Shown: in pieces, positions 8,954-17,644 of the stretch
How positions within the stretch are numbered: position 1 is the first letter of the stretch
Layout of the letters: every line of letters begins with the position of its first letter
Assembly: GCA_964370735.1 (NCBI GenBank)
Contig: CAYJLC010000001.1
Coordinates: 62,001 to 126,000 of the forward strand
DNA length: 64,000 nt
Source: CAYJLC01 sp964370735
Lineage (GTDB): Bacteria; Bacillota; Clostridia; Oscillospirales; Butyricicoccaceae
Direction of reading: 5' to 3'
Program-made: the position numbers and the translations under genes
The notes under the pieces: model-generated
Told to the model about the DNA's origin: nothing
Databases searched by the model: none
What the model saw: the letters and a program-made list of their open reading frames with translations, nothing else

Positions 8954-9483
8954 TGAAAATATGCGTAATCGGTTATAGTGGCAGTGGAAAATCGACTTTG
9001 TCAAATAAATTAGGCGAAATTTTCAAAATATCTGTTCTTCATATTGACAGCGTTCAATTCAAAGAGAATTGGGTAGAACGCGGCGCTGATATAAGCAAAG
9101 CTTTAGTCAGAGAATTTTTAGATAAGAATGAAAACTGGGTAATTGATGGTTCGTATTCGAATTATCACCAAGAAGAGCGTCTAGAAAATGCCGATTTAAT
9201 AATTTTTATGGATTTTTCAGCGACAAACTGCCTGGTTAGAGTCTACAAACGCTATTTTAAATATAGGGGCAAAACTCGTCCAGATATGGCTTTGGGTTGC
9301 AATGAAAAAATTGACCTAGAATTTGTACGTTGGGTGCTTTTTGACGGTAGAACTAAGGGTAAAAAACAAAATTACAACATAATTTGCGAAAAATATAAAG
9401 ATAAAACAGTGGTTTTAAAAAATCAAAGACAATTAGATAGATTTATAAAGGAGAAAAAAGATGAAATACATGGGACTAAATGA
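8953..9483 (+). CDS. P-loop kinase-like protein (adenylate kinase / topology modulation FlaR-like)
   Basis: 176 residues with a Walker A GYSGSGKST at residues 6-14, an NWVIDG Walker-B-like strand near 55-62, and an Arg-rich lid region (RVYKRYFKYRGKTRP). This is the pattern of the adenylate-kinase-like proteins often labelled 'topology modulation protein' or FlaR. The phosphate acceptor is unknown. Its start is in a TAATG overlap with the U32 gene, and its last 23 bases overlap the start of alaS. Confidence 0.8.
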   Translation: MKICVIGYSGSGKSTLSNKLGEIFKISVLHIDSVQFKENWVERGADISKALVREFLDKNENWVIDGSYSNYHQEERLENADLIIFMDFSATNCLVRVYKRYFKYRGKTRPDMALGCNEKIDLEFVRWVLFDGRTKGKKQNYNIICEKYKDKTVVLKNQRQLDRFIKEKKDEIHGTK

Positions 9484-12091
9484 GCTTCGTGAGAAGTTTC
9501 TAGCATTTTTCGAAAGCAAAGGGCATTTAAGGGCAGCTTCTGCTCCGCTTGTGCCTCAAGGGGACAATTCTTTATTACTTATAAACTCAGGTATGGCGCC
9601 ACTAAAGCCATATTTCACAGGTGAAGTTATTCCACCGAGAAATCGTATGACGACTTGCCAAAAATGTATCAGAACACCTGATATCGAGAGAGTTGGTAAG
9701 ACTTCACGTCACGGAACATATTTTGAAATGCTTGGAAATTTCTCTTTTGGTGACTATTTTAAGCACGATGCTACGACTTTTGCGTGGGAGTTTATTACAA
9801 AAGAACTTGAAATCCCACTAGAAAAACTATGGGTTTCGATTTATCTTGAAGACGACGATGCATTTGATGTTTGGACAAAACACGTTGGTGTTCCAGCTGA
9901 AAAAATCGTTCGTCTAGGCAAAGCTGATAATTTCTGGGAAATCGGCCAAGGTCCTTGTGGTCCTTGTTCGGAAATTTATTTCGATAGAGGTGTAGACCCT
10001 ACTTGCGAAAATCCTGAGTGTGCTGTTGGCTGTGATTGCGATAGATATGTTGAGTTTTGGAACTTAGTTTTCACACAATTTTATAACGATGGTCAAGGCA
10101 ATTATTCTGAACTTGAGAAGAAAAATATCGATACAGGTATGGGACTTGAGCGTTTAGCGTGCATTATGCAAGGCGTTGACTCACTTTTTGATGTTGATAC
10201 TGTTATGAATATCAATAAACATATCCAAGAAATCGCAAATGTTAAATACAAAGAAAATGAGAAAATCGATATTTCTCTACGCGTAATCACAGACCATATC
10301 AGAAGTACAACTTTCATGGTTTGCGATGGTGTAATTCCGTCAAATGAGGGCAGAGGCTATGTTTTACGTCGTCTTCTTCGTCGTGCTGCAAGACATGGAA
10401 AATTACTAGGTATCGAAGGTAATTTCTTAAATAAAGTGTGCGATACAGTTATAAAAGAAAACGAAACTGCTTATCCAGAACTTTTAGAAAAAGCATCGTA
10501 TATCAAGAAAATCATCACAGTTGAGGAAGAAAAATTCCAAAAAACTATCGATGCAGGCTTAAAAATCCTTGAAGATTTAATGAAAAATGCTAAAGAAGGC
10601 AAAATTTCAGGTGCTGATGCGTTTAAACTTTACGACACTTATGGTTTCCCAATCGACTTAACTCTAGAAATTTTAGCCGATAATAATTTAGGTACTGACT
10701 TAGTTGAATTCGAAGCTGAAATGAAGTCACAAAAAGAGCGTGCTAGAAAAGCAAGAGCCGATATGGGTGATTTTGGTTGGACAAATGAAGATTTAGGCTT
10801 AGATAAATCTGTAAAAACTGAGTTTTTAGGATATACACAAACAGAAGCAACAGGAAAAATCCTTGCAATCGCTGTTGACGGTCAAATTGAGGACGGAATT
10901 TCTCAAGACCAAAAAGCAATAATTGTACTAGACAGAACACCTTTCTATGCTGAAAGTGGTGGTCAAGTTGCAGATACTGGTGTGATTTCACACGAAAATG
11001 GCTTTAAATTCGAAGTAGCAGACGTGAAAAAGACTCCGGATGGAAAATTTGTTCACCTAGGAACAGTTATGACAGGTGCTATCACGACTGGCGAAGAAGT
11101 GGCACTAAATGTTGATTCAAAACGCAGAAATGCGATAACTAGAGCCCATTCAGCAGCACATTTACTTCATAAAGCATTGAAAGTAGTTGTTGGTGACCAT
11201 GTAAATCAAGCTGGTTCTTATGTGTCGGCTGATACTGTTCGTTTTGACTTCACTCATTTCGAGGGGCTTACAAAAGACGAGCTTATCGCAGTTGAAAAGC
11301 TTGTAAATGAGAATATTTTTGAATCTTTAGAGGTTAATTCTCAAGAAATGAGCATTGATGATGCGAAAAAAGCAGGGGCTACTGCACTATTTGGCGAAAA
11401 GTATGGCGATGTTGTTCGTGTTGTAAAAATGGGTGAGTTTTCAGTTGAACTTTGTGGTGGTATCCATATCGATAATATTGGAAAAATCGGTCCGTTTAAA
11501 ATTATTTCTGAGGCGTCAGTTGCATCTGGTGTAAGAAGAATTGAGGCGATTGTCGGTGCTGAAGTTTTAAAATATATGAATGATAAAGACAAATTAATCG
11601 CAGAAACGGCGGAAGCTTTAAAGTGCAATATGAAAGATATCGCTGTAAAAGCAAGTAGTTCTGTCGAAGATTTCAAAGAACTTCAACGTCAAGTGCAAAA
11701 AGTAACATCGAATATGGCAAAAATGCAGGTTGCTACGATGATGAATATGACAAAAGACGTTAAAGGCGTGAATGTTTTAGCTGTTAGAGTTGAAGATACG
11801 GATATGAATGGTCTAAAAGTTATGGCTGATACTGTAAAAGAGCAAGGTCCAAATTTAGTTGCAGTTTTAGCGAGCGTTATCGAAGGAAAAATCAATTTCG
11901 TGTGCGTTGTCGGTAAAGATGCATTACAAAAGAAGGCTCATGCTGGTAAAATAGTTAAAGAAGTTGCGTCAATGACTGGCGGTGGTGGTGGCGGTAAGCC
12001 TGATATGGCTACTGCTGGTGGTAAAGATGTAAGTAAATTAGAAGAAGCGCTAGAAGCTGTGAACAATATTGTTGAGGCTCAACTTTCTTAG
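9461..12091 (+). CDS. alaS: Alanyl-tRNA synthetase
   Basis: 876 residues, full length. The N-terminal class II aminoacylation domain shows FFESKGH and the RHGTYFEMLGNFSFGDYFK block; the editing domain carries the HxxxH zinc pair (His563/His567, in RAHSAAHLLH) and the CGGIH continuation near 665; the C-Ala domain has GGGGGGKPDMA near 845. The start at 9461 follows AAGGAG and overlaps the upstream kinase gene. No T-box leader is present, so regulation is not by tRNA sensing at this site. Essential housekeeping enzyme. Confidence 0.98.
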   Translation: MKYMGLNELREKFLAFFESKGHLRAASAPLVPQGDNSLLLINSGMAPLKPYFTGEVIPPRNRMTTCQKCIRTPDIERVGKTSRHGTYFEMLGNFSFGDYFKHDATTFAWEFITKELEIPLEKLWVSIYLEDDDAFDVWTKHVGVPAEKIVRLGKADNFWEIGQGPCGPCSEIYFDRGVDPTCENPECAVGCDCDRYVEFWNLVFTQFYNDGQGNYSELEKKNIDTGMGLERLACIMQGVDSLFDVDTVMNINKHIQEIANVKYKENEKIDISLRVITDHIRSTTFMVCDGVIPSNEGRGYVLRRLLRRAARHGKLLGIEGNFLNKVCDTVIKENETAYPELLEKASYIKKIITVEEEKFQKTIDAGLKILEDLMKNAKEGKISGADAFKLYDTYGFPIDLTLEILADNNLGTDLVEFEAEMKSQKERARKARADMGDFGWTNEDLGLDKSVKTEFLGYTQTEATGKILAIAVDGQIEDGISQDQKAIIVLDRTPFYAESGGQVADTGVISHENGFKFEVADVKKTPDGKFVHLGTVMTGAITTGEEVALNVDSKRRNAITRAHSAAHLLHKALKVVVGDHVNQAGSYVSADTVRFDFTHFEGLTKDELIAVEKLVNENIFESLEVNSQEMSIDDAKKAGATALFGEKYGDVVRVVKMGEFSVELCGGIHIDNIGKIGPFKIISEASVASGVRRIEAIVGAEVLKYMNDKDKLIAETAEALKCNMKDIAVKASSSVEDFKELQRQVQKVTSNMAKMQVATMMNMTKDVKGVNVLAVRVEDTDMNGLKVMADTVKEQGPNLVAVLASVIEGKINFVCVVGKDALQKKAHAGKIVKEVASMTGGGGGGKPDMATAGGKDVSKLEEALEAVNNIVEAQLS

Positions 12092-12102
12092 GAGGTTTTT
12101 AT

Positions 12103-12441
12103 ATGAATTGTCTATTTTGCAAGATAATAAATGGCGAAATTCCATCGAATAAGGTGTATGAGGATGAAAAAATCTATGCTTTTAACGATATTGACCCAAA
12201 AGCACCTGTTCATTTTTTAGTAATTCCGAAGGCACATATATTGAGTGTCGACGATATAAATGAGGAAAATTCGTCGTATGTTGCACATATTTTTGCGAAA
12301 ATTCCTGAAATTTGTAAGGATTTAGGCGTGGAAAATGGCTATCGCGTTGTGACAAATATAGGTGAAGATGGTGGACAGACAGTGTCACATCTGCATTTTC
12401 ATGTACTTGCAAAACGCAATTTAGCGTGGCCTCCAGGATAA
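12103..12441 (+). CDS. hinT: HIT family nucleotide-binding protein (HinT)
   Basis: 112 residues, the usual HinT length. The histidine triad is seen as SHLHFHV near the C-terminus, and the N-terminus has CLFCKIINGEIPSNKVYED. HinT enzymes hydrolyse AMP-lysine, adenosine phosphoramidates and related substrates in the cytoplasm. AGGAGG lies nine bases before the ATG. The stop codon overlaps the ATG of comEC (TAATG). Confidence 0.95.
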   Translation: MNCLFCKIINGEIPSNKVYEDEKIYAFNDIDPKAPVHFLVIPKAHILSVDDINEENSSYVAHIFAKIPEICKDLGVENGYRVVTNIGEDGGQTVSHLHFHVLAKRNLAWPPG

Positions 12442-14540
12442 TGGTTTCATTTGCATTAGGTTTACTTTTTTCGAGTATTATATGCATTTTAGAGTTTAAA
12501 ATATTGATTTTGTTCGGGATAGCTTTCATTTTGTTAGCTATCCCACTAACGGATAAGGGCAGATTTTTTAAATTTATGTTGGTAGGATTTATCATAGGTG
12601 CACTTAGTTTTGAAGCGCATAATTTGCTAAATGATGAAATAAATTTAGCGAAAAGTGAGCAAGAATTTCAAGCAACATTGCTAGAAAACGAAGTGAGATA
12701 TGATGATTATTCGTCGGCTGTGTGCAATGCTACTATTGACGGAGAAAGTTTTAAAACCAAGGTATATTTCGAAAATTCAGGAGATGAGTTGCGTATTTCG
12801 GACAAAATTTCTGGCGATGGGTATGTATATATACCGTATTCAAAAGAGGGATTTGATAGACTTAATTATTATAAATCCGAGGGGATAAATGTATTAATTT
12901 CGGCAGAAAATATTGAACTAATTTACACAGAAGAGTTCTCTTTTTGGAGATTTTTAGACGATTTGCGAATAAATATGTCAGAAACTATTACAAATGTTTT
13001 TGGAGAAAATTCAGGTTTTGTAAAAGCACTTACAATGGGTGATAAAGAGGAACTTTCGACAAAATTTTCAATTGATGTAAATAAAATTGGAATTTCACAT
13101 GTTTTAGTAGTTTCGGGCATGCATATTGCATTTTTAGGTGCAATTTGCTTGAAAATAGCTGGAAAAGGGTTCGGTTTTTATGTTTCTTTGGTCGTAATTA
13201 CGCTTTTTGCGTTAACAATAGGACTTTCACCGTCTGTAATTCGAGCGTGTGTAATGCAATATATTATGATTCTTGCATGGTTTTTGTCGAAAGAATACTC
13301 CAGTAAAAACGCGTTATCGCTCGCGTTTATCGGTTTAATGATACTAAATCCATATATCATTTTCGATGTTGGATTTGTGTTATCATTTCTGTCAAGTTTT
13401 GCGATTATTTTCGTTTTGCCGAGCATTTATAGTTCAATAAAATGCGAAAATAGAAAAATCAATAAATGGCTTTTAGAACCAATGTCGCTATACATATCGG
13501 TGTTTTTGGTAACATTTATACCGATTGTGTATTATTTTGATGTTGTTTCAACGATGACATTTTTGTCGAATTTAATAATATTGCCACTGATAGTAATACT
13601 ATTTCCAATATGCATAATAACTATACTTTTTGGTGCGATAAACATACAATTTGGTAGAATAATAGCTATTTTACCTAATGTTTTGATAGAATTAATCGAA
13701 TGGATAATAACAAAGCTTGCAGAGTTCGAATACGCACTTTCTCGACCAATTATCACAGATATCTGTGTATTTTTAATTATTGCGATTTGCTTATTTGGGG
13801 CGATTAAGTTTGATTTATTCAAGAAAACGACTATATTTGTAGCATTTTTAACAATAATTGGTTATAGTTTTTACTTATCAGTAGGATATGCGGATACTTA
13901 CAAAATTAATATTTTTTCGGTTGGAGATGGACAAACGATTTTGATAGATAGCAAAGATGAAATTATTTTGATTGATATTGGTTCGACAAGTTACAAAAAC
14001 CCCTCAGAAATTGTAGAAAACTATGCTTTCACTTACGGAATTGAAGAAATTGACCACTTAATTATCACATCTATCGATAATAGTCATATAAAAAATATAA
14101 ATTCGCTAAACATACCTGTGAAAAATCTGGTAATCCCAGAAAAAGTGTCGAGCAAAGTGGGAGAAGAACATTTGAATGAATATTTATCAAGCTATACAGG
14201 TAATATCAACGGTGAACTACCAGATTATATCGAAATAAATAGAAATATTGATAAGAAAATAGCTGTGAAATTTGGAAATTACATAACTTTGCATGCATTT
14301 ACAAGCAAAATGATTGAAGAATTTATCCAATACAGTGATTTTGAAGCCGATACTATAATTTTAGCAGACAAGGCGATTGAGGAGTATGGAATGCTTGAAA
14401 ACCAACTAGAAACAATGGGAGCAAAGCAGGTAATTTTGTCGAATGACTATGAAAATTTGTCGAAAGTTTCAGGGTATAATGCAAGAACAACGATTGGAGA
14501 GGGAGATATATTTTTGAAAGTAGAGGATTTATATGAATAG
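12441..14540 (+). CDS. comEC: ComEC/Rec2 family DNA-uptake channel with degenerate metallo-beta-lactamase domain
   Basis: 699 residues from the ATG at 12441, which overlaps the hinT stop; an upstream GTG at 12426 lies inside hinT and lacks a binding site. Order: two N-terminal membrane helices, a DUF4131 OB-like extracellular part (about 60-170), the Competence domain with the SGMHIAFLG signature near residue 225 and about eight helices to 480, then a beta-lactamase-like domain from about 490. ComEC imports single-stranded DNA across the membrane in transformation. In the C-terminal domain the HxHxDH metal motif is replaced by SIDNSHIKN (about 545-553) and the later metal-binding positions are also absent, so it should be nuclease-inactive. 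No other competence gene is adjacent; holA following comEC is common in Bacillota. Confidence 0.92.
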   Translation: MVSFALGLLFSSIICILEFKILILFGIAFILLAIPLTDKGRFFKFMLVGFIIGALSFEAHNLLNDEINLAKSEQEFQATLLENEVRYDDYSSAVCNATIDGESFKTKVYFENSGDELRISDKISGDGYVYIPYSKEGFDRLNYYKSEGINVLISAENIELIYTEEFSFWRFLDDLRINMSETITNVFGENSGFVKALTMGDKEELSTKFSIDVNKIGISHVLVVSGMHIAFLGAICLKIAGKGFGFYVSLVVITLFALTIGLSPSVIRACVMQYIMILAWFLSKEYSSKNALSLAFIGLMILNPYIIFDVGFVLSFLSSFAIIFVLPSIYSSIKCENRKINKWLLEPMSLYISVFLVTFIPIVYYFDVVSTMTFLSNLIILPLIVILFPICIITILFGAINIQFGRIIAILPNVLIELIEWIITKLAEFEYALSRPIITDICVFLIIAICLFGAIKFDLFKKTTIFVAFLTIIGYSFYLSVGYADTYKINIFSVGDGQTILIDSKDEIILIDIGSTSYKNPSEIVENYAFTYGIEEIDHLIITSIDNSHIKNINSLNIPVKNLVIPEKVSSKVGEEHLNEYLSSYTGNINGELPDYIEINRNIDKKIAVKFGNYITLHAFTSKMIEEFIQYSDFEADTIILADKAIEEYGMLENQLETMGAKQVILSNDYENLSKVSGYNARTTIGEGDIFLKVEDLYE

Positions 14541-15555
14541 CTTTGAAAAGTTGAAAAAAGATATAAAATCGGGCGAAATAGGTAATTTTTATATCTTTTT
14601 TGGTGTCGAAGATTATATGAAAAACTTCTATCTTGAGAAAATAGAGAGTAGTATTTTAGATGAAAATTTCAAGGATTTTAATTTTGAAAAATATGATGAA
14701 ATAAGTTTTAAAATTGACGATTTTGAGAATTCAATTGAGTCACTCCCAGCTATGAGCGACAAGAAATTAATAATCGTAAGAAATGTGGATTTATTTAAGT
14801 TAAAAACAGACGAAAAAGAGAAAATACAAGAAATTTTAAACGATTTGCCTGATTATGTTTGTGTTATATTTGATTATTTTGGAATTGAATATAAACCTGA
14901 CAATCGACAAAAATTAGCCAAGATAATTAAAGAAAAGTGCGAAGTTGTAGAGTTTGAATATTTATCGCTAAAAGACTTGAATAGTTGGATAATTCGCAAA
15001 TTTTCAGCGTACAACCTTAAAATATCCTCAAAAACATTAGAATATTTTACATTTATGTGCTCTGTTGGAATGACAAACTTGTCAAGTGAAATCGAAAAAT
15101 TGTCGGCGTACTCGACCGAAGAAGTTACAACGAAGGATATAGATGCGGTTTGTTCGAAAGTTCTTGAGGCGAGAATTTTTGACATTACAGATAAAATTAT
15201 AAAAAATGATATAAATGGCGCAAAAAACATTGTTTTTGACTTATTAATGCTTAAAACTGATGAATTTGCAATAATATCTGTTATTAATTCGCAATTTTGC
15301 AGACTTTATTCGGCTAAAATTGGGCTAAATCGCAAACTTACAGAAAAGTTTTTTTCAACACTCTGGTCACTTCATTCGCCTTATGCAGTGAAATTAATCC
15401 TAAACCAAGCGAGGGTTTTGGAGCTTGATTATTTGAAGAAAGTGTGCTTTTTAACAGTGAATGCTTCGATGGACTTAGTGTCTAAAAATGTTGATAAAAC
15501 TGAGCTAATTTATGATTTAATAGTTTCGATAGGTGCAATTAATGATAAAAATTAA
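14533..15555 (+). CDS. holA: DNA polymerase III delta subunit (HolA)
   Basis: 340 residues, full length. HolA opens the beta clamp within the clamp-loader complex. Seen: the N-terminal NFYIFFGVEDYMKNFYLEKI, which matches the P-loop-less AAA+ opening of the family, the FDYFGIEYKPDNRQKLAKII stretch at about 113-132, and the C-terminal helical domain. It overlaps comEC by eight bases, with GAGG inside comEC acting as the binding site. The comEC-holA order is a typical Bacillota arrangement, although the usual following rpsT is absent here. Confidence 0.92.
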   Translation: MNSFEKLKKDIKSGEIGNFYIFFGVEDYMKNFYLEKIESSILDENFKDFNFEKYDEISFKIDDFENSIESLPAMSDKKLIIVRNVDLFKLKTDEKEKIQEILNDLPDYVCVIFDYFGIEYKPDNRQKLAKIIKEKCEVVEFEYLSLKDLNSWIIRKFSAYNLKISSKTLEYFTFMCSVGMTNLSSEIEKLSAYSTEEVTTKDIDAVCSKVLEARIFDITDKIIKNDINGAKNIVFDLLMLKTDEFAIISVINSQFCRLYSAKIGLNRKLTEKFFSTLWSLHSPYAVKLILNQARVLELDYLKKVCFLTVNASMDLVSKNVDKTELIYDLIVSIGAINDKN

Positions 15556-16123
15556 GGAAATAATAATTGTAGAAGGCAAATACGACAAACAAAAATTAAA
15601 AAAAATTGTAGATGGAACCATTATTGAAACAAATGGATTTCGCATATTTTCTGATAAGCAAAAACAGAAATTAATTATAAATTTAGCTAAAAAACAAGGA
15701 ATTTTAATACTTACAGACAGTGATTCGGCTGGTTTTGTAATTAGAAGTTTTTTAAAATCTATTTTACCAAATAACGTCATTATAAAAAATGTCTATGCTC
15801 CACAGATTTTGGGCAAAGAAAAACGCAAAAATACAGCATCTAAGGAAGGTTTTCTCGGAATTGAGGGCATTGATGAAGAGATTTTGAGAAAATCATTGTC
15901 AAACTTTATAAATTATGATGAAAAGGAAGGCAAAAAGGTCACAAAAACAGATTTTTTCATAGATGGTTTAACAGGCAGAGAAAATTCTTCTGAGCTTAGA
16001 CTTAAAATGATAAAAAAGTTTGGTTTACCAGAATATATGACTACAAATGCTCTTTTAGAGTATGTAAATGTTGCTATGAAATATGATGAATATAAAAATA
16101 TTATTGCAAATATTCACGATTAG
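15542..16123 (+). CDS. rnmV: Ribonuclease M5-like Toprim protein (DUF4093)
   Basis: 193 residues. The Toprim domain shows the catalytic Glu in VEGKYDKQKL near residue 9 and the DxD pair in LTDSDSAGF near 56; the C-terminal part matches the DUF4093 region of RNase M5, which matures 5S rRNA. I use the ATG at 15542 with AGGTG just upstream, overlapping holA by 14 bases, rather than the GTG at 15533. RNase M5 is usually encoded beside ksgA, which is not here, so a paralogue with another substrate is possible. Confidence 0.8.
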   Translation: MIKIKEIIIVEGKYDKQKLKKIVDGTIIETNGFRIFSDKQKQKLIINLAKKQGILILTDSDSAGFVIRSFLKSILPNNVIIKNVYAPQILGKEKRKNTASKEGFLGIEGIDEEILRKSLSNFINYDEKEGKKVTKTDFFIDGLTGRENSSELRLKMIKKFGLPEYMTTNALLEYVNVAMKYDEYKNIIANIHD

Positions 16124-16128
16124 TTTTG

Positions 16129-16157
16129 TTTACAAAAAGCAAAAAATATGATATAAT
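16129..16157 (+). promoter_or_regulatory. Promoter of the miaB-mutSL-miaA block
   Basis: TTTACA (16129-16134), a 17-base spacer, TATAAT (16152-16157). It gives the translesion/modification block its own start inside the long plus-strand run. Confidence 0.75.
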
Positions 16158-16204
16158 AATAAGATAACAATTTAGTGTTTTTACACTTTTTCAAGGAGAA
16201 ATTA

Positions 16205-17635
16205 ATGCAAGACCGTAAGAAAATTATGATTTCAACTGATAGAATTGAGGAGCAATATCAATTTTCAGACTTGATTTCGCAAATAAATACAAATAAAAAA
16301 ATGGAGCTAAATCGAGATTTATACGCATACTCAGCGACGTATGGTTGTCAGCAAAATATCGCAGATACTCAAAAAATCATGGGAATGCTTACAGAAATGG
16401 GCTATATTTTGACAGAAGACAAGGAAATTGCAGATATTATTGTCATAAATACGTGTGCAGTGCGTGAGCATGCCGAAGAACGTGTTTTAGGAATTATCGG
16501 CGAATATAAGCATCTTAAAGATAAAAATGAAAATCTTGTGATTGCGATGTGCGGGTGTATGATTCAGCAAGAGCACATTGTTGAGCGTATTAGAAAAAGT
16601 TATAGACATATTGATTTGCTTTTTGGAACGAAAAATTCTTGGAAATTTCCTGAACTTTTGCACAAAACTATGGTCAAAAACACTCGAGTTTATGATATTT
16701 CAGGCGAAGATTCGATTGCAGAGGGAATTTCTGTCGTTCGTGAGAGTGATATTAAGGCTTTTATCTCGATTATGTACGGTTGTAATAATTTTTGCACATA
16801 TTGCATAGTTCCGTATGTTAGAGGCAGAGAGCGTTCGCGTTTGCCAGAAGATATTTTGAAAGAATTTAAGGAATTAGTTGAAAATGGCTATAAAGATATA
16901 ACACTTTTAGGTCAAAATGTTAATTCTTATGGTAAAGATTTAGAAAATTCTATTGATTTTTCGGATTTATTAGAAATGTTATCAAAAATTGATGGAAAAT
17001 TTAAAATAAGATTTATGACGAGTCATCCAAAAGATGCAACGCATAAATTAATCGACACAATGTCGAAATATGAGAACATTGCAAAGCAACTTCATCTGCC
17101 TTTCCAAGCAGGTGACAATGAAATTTTAAAAGCGATGAACAGGGGATATACTTCTGAAAAGTACCTTGATTTGGTGGAGTATGCTAAGTCAAAAATTGAA
17201 GATTTGGTGCTGACTTCTGATGTTATTGTAGGTTTTCCAAACGAAAATGAGGAGCAATTTGAAAATACGATAAAAGTTATTGAAAAAGTTAAATTTAATG
17301 CTTTATTTACTTTTATATATTCAAAACGTTCTGGAACTCCAGCGGCAGAAATTGAAGATAAAACAAAAGAAGAAGATAAAAAAGCACGATTTGCAAGGCT
17401 TTTAGAAATTCAAAATAACATAGCATTAGACCATAATTTGGACAGTATCGGAAAAATTTACGAGGTTTTAGTAGAAGAAAGATGGAAAGAAAATCACGAT
17501 AAATTCGTTGCTAGAACTGAGGGCGGTAGGCTGGTTATTGTAAATGGTGCGTCAGATGCGCACATTGGAAATTATGTGAAAATTAAAATATTAGAAGCAA
17601 ATATGCGCTCTATGACAGGTGAAATCGTAGTTTAG
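16205..17635 (+). CDS. miaB: tRNA-2-methylthio-N6-dimethylallyladenosine synthase MiaB
   Basis: 476 residues from the ATG at 16205, which follows AAGGAG and lies downstream of the promoter; the ATG at 16175 has no binding site. MiaB adds the methylthio group to i6A37 of tRNAs. The N-terminal MTTase domain has its three cluster cysteines (YGCQQN, NTCAVRE, MCGCM). The radical SAM motif GCNNFCTYC lies at about 192-200, and a C-terminal TRAM domain covers about 410-476. It forms a block with miaA, which makes its substrate modification, and with mutS and mutL. Confidence 0.96.
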   Translation: MQDRKKIMISTDRIEEQYQFSDLISQINTNKKMELNRDLYAYSATYGCQQNIADTQKIMGMLTEMGYILTEDKEIADIIVINTCAVREHAEERVLGIIGEYKHLKDKNENLVIAMCGCMIQQEHIVERIRKSYRHIDLLFGTKNSWKFPELLHKTMVKNTRVYDISGEDSIAEGISVVRESDIKAFISIMYGCNNFCTYCIVPYVRGRERSRLPEDILKEFKELVENGYKDITLLGQNVNSYGKDLENSIDFSDLLEMLSKIDGKFKIRFMTSHPKDATHKLIDTMSKYENIAKQLHLPFQAGDNEILKAMNRGYTSEKYLDLVEYAKSKIEDLVLTSDVIVGFPNENEEQFENTIKVIEKVKFNALFTFIYSKRSGTPAAEIEDKTKEEDKKARFARLLEIQNNIALDHNLDSIGKIYEVLVEERWKENHDKFVARTEGGRLVIVNGASDAHIGNYVKIKILEANMRSMTGEIVV

Positions 17636-17644
17636 GAGGAAAAA

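Noticed and set aside
10102..11895. Several minus-strand open frames inside alaS
   Set aside because: They are antisense shadows of a well-conserved gene without ribosome binding sites or family signatures.
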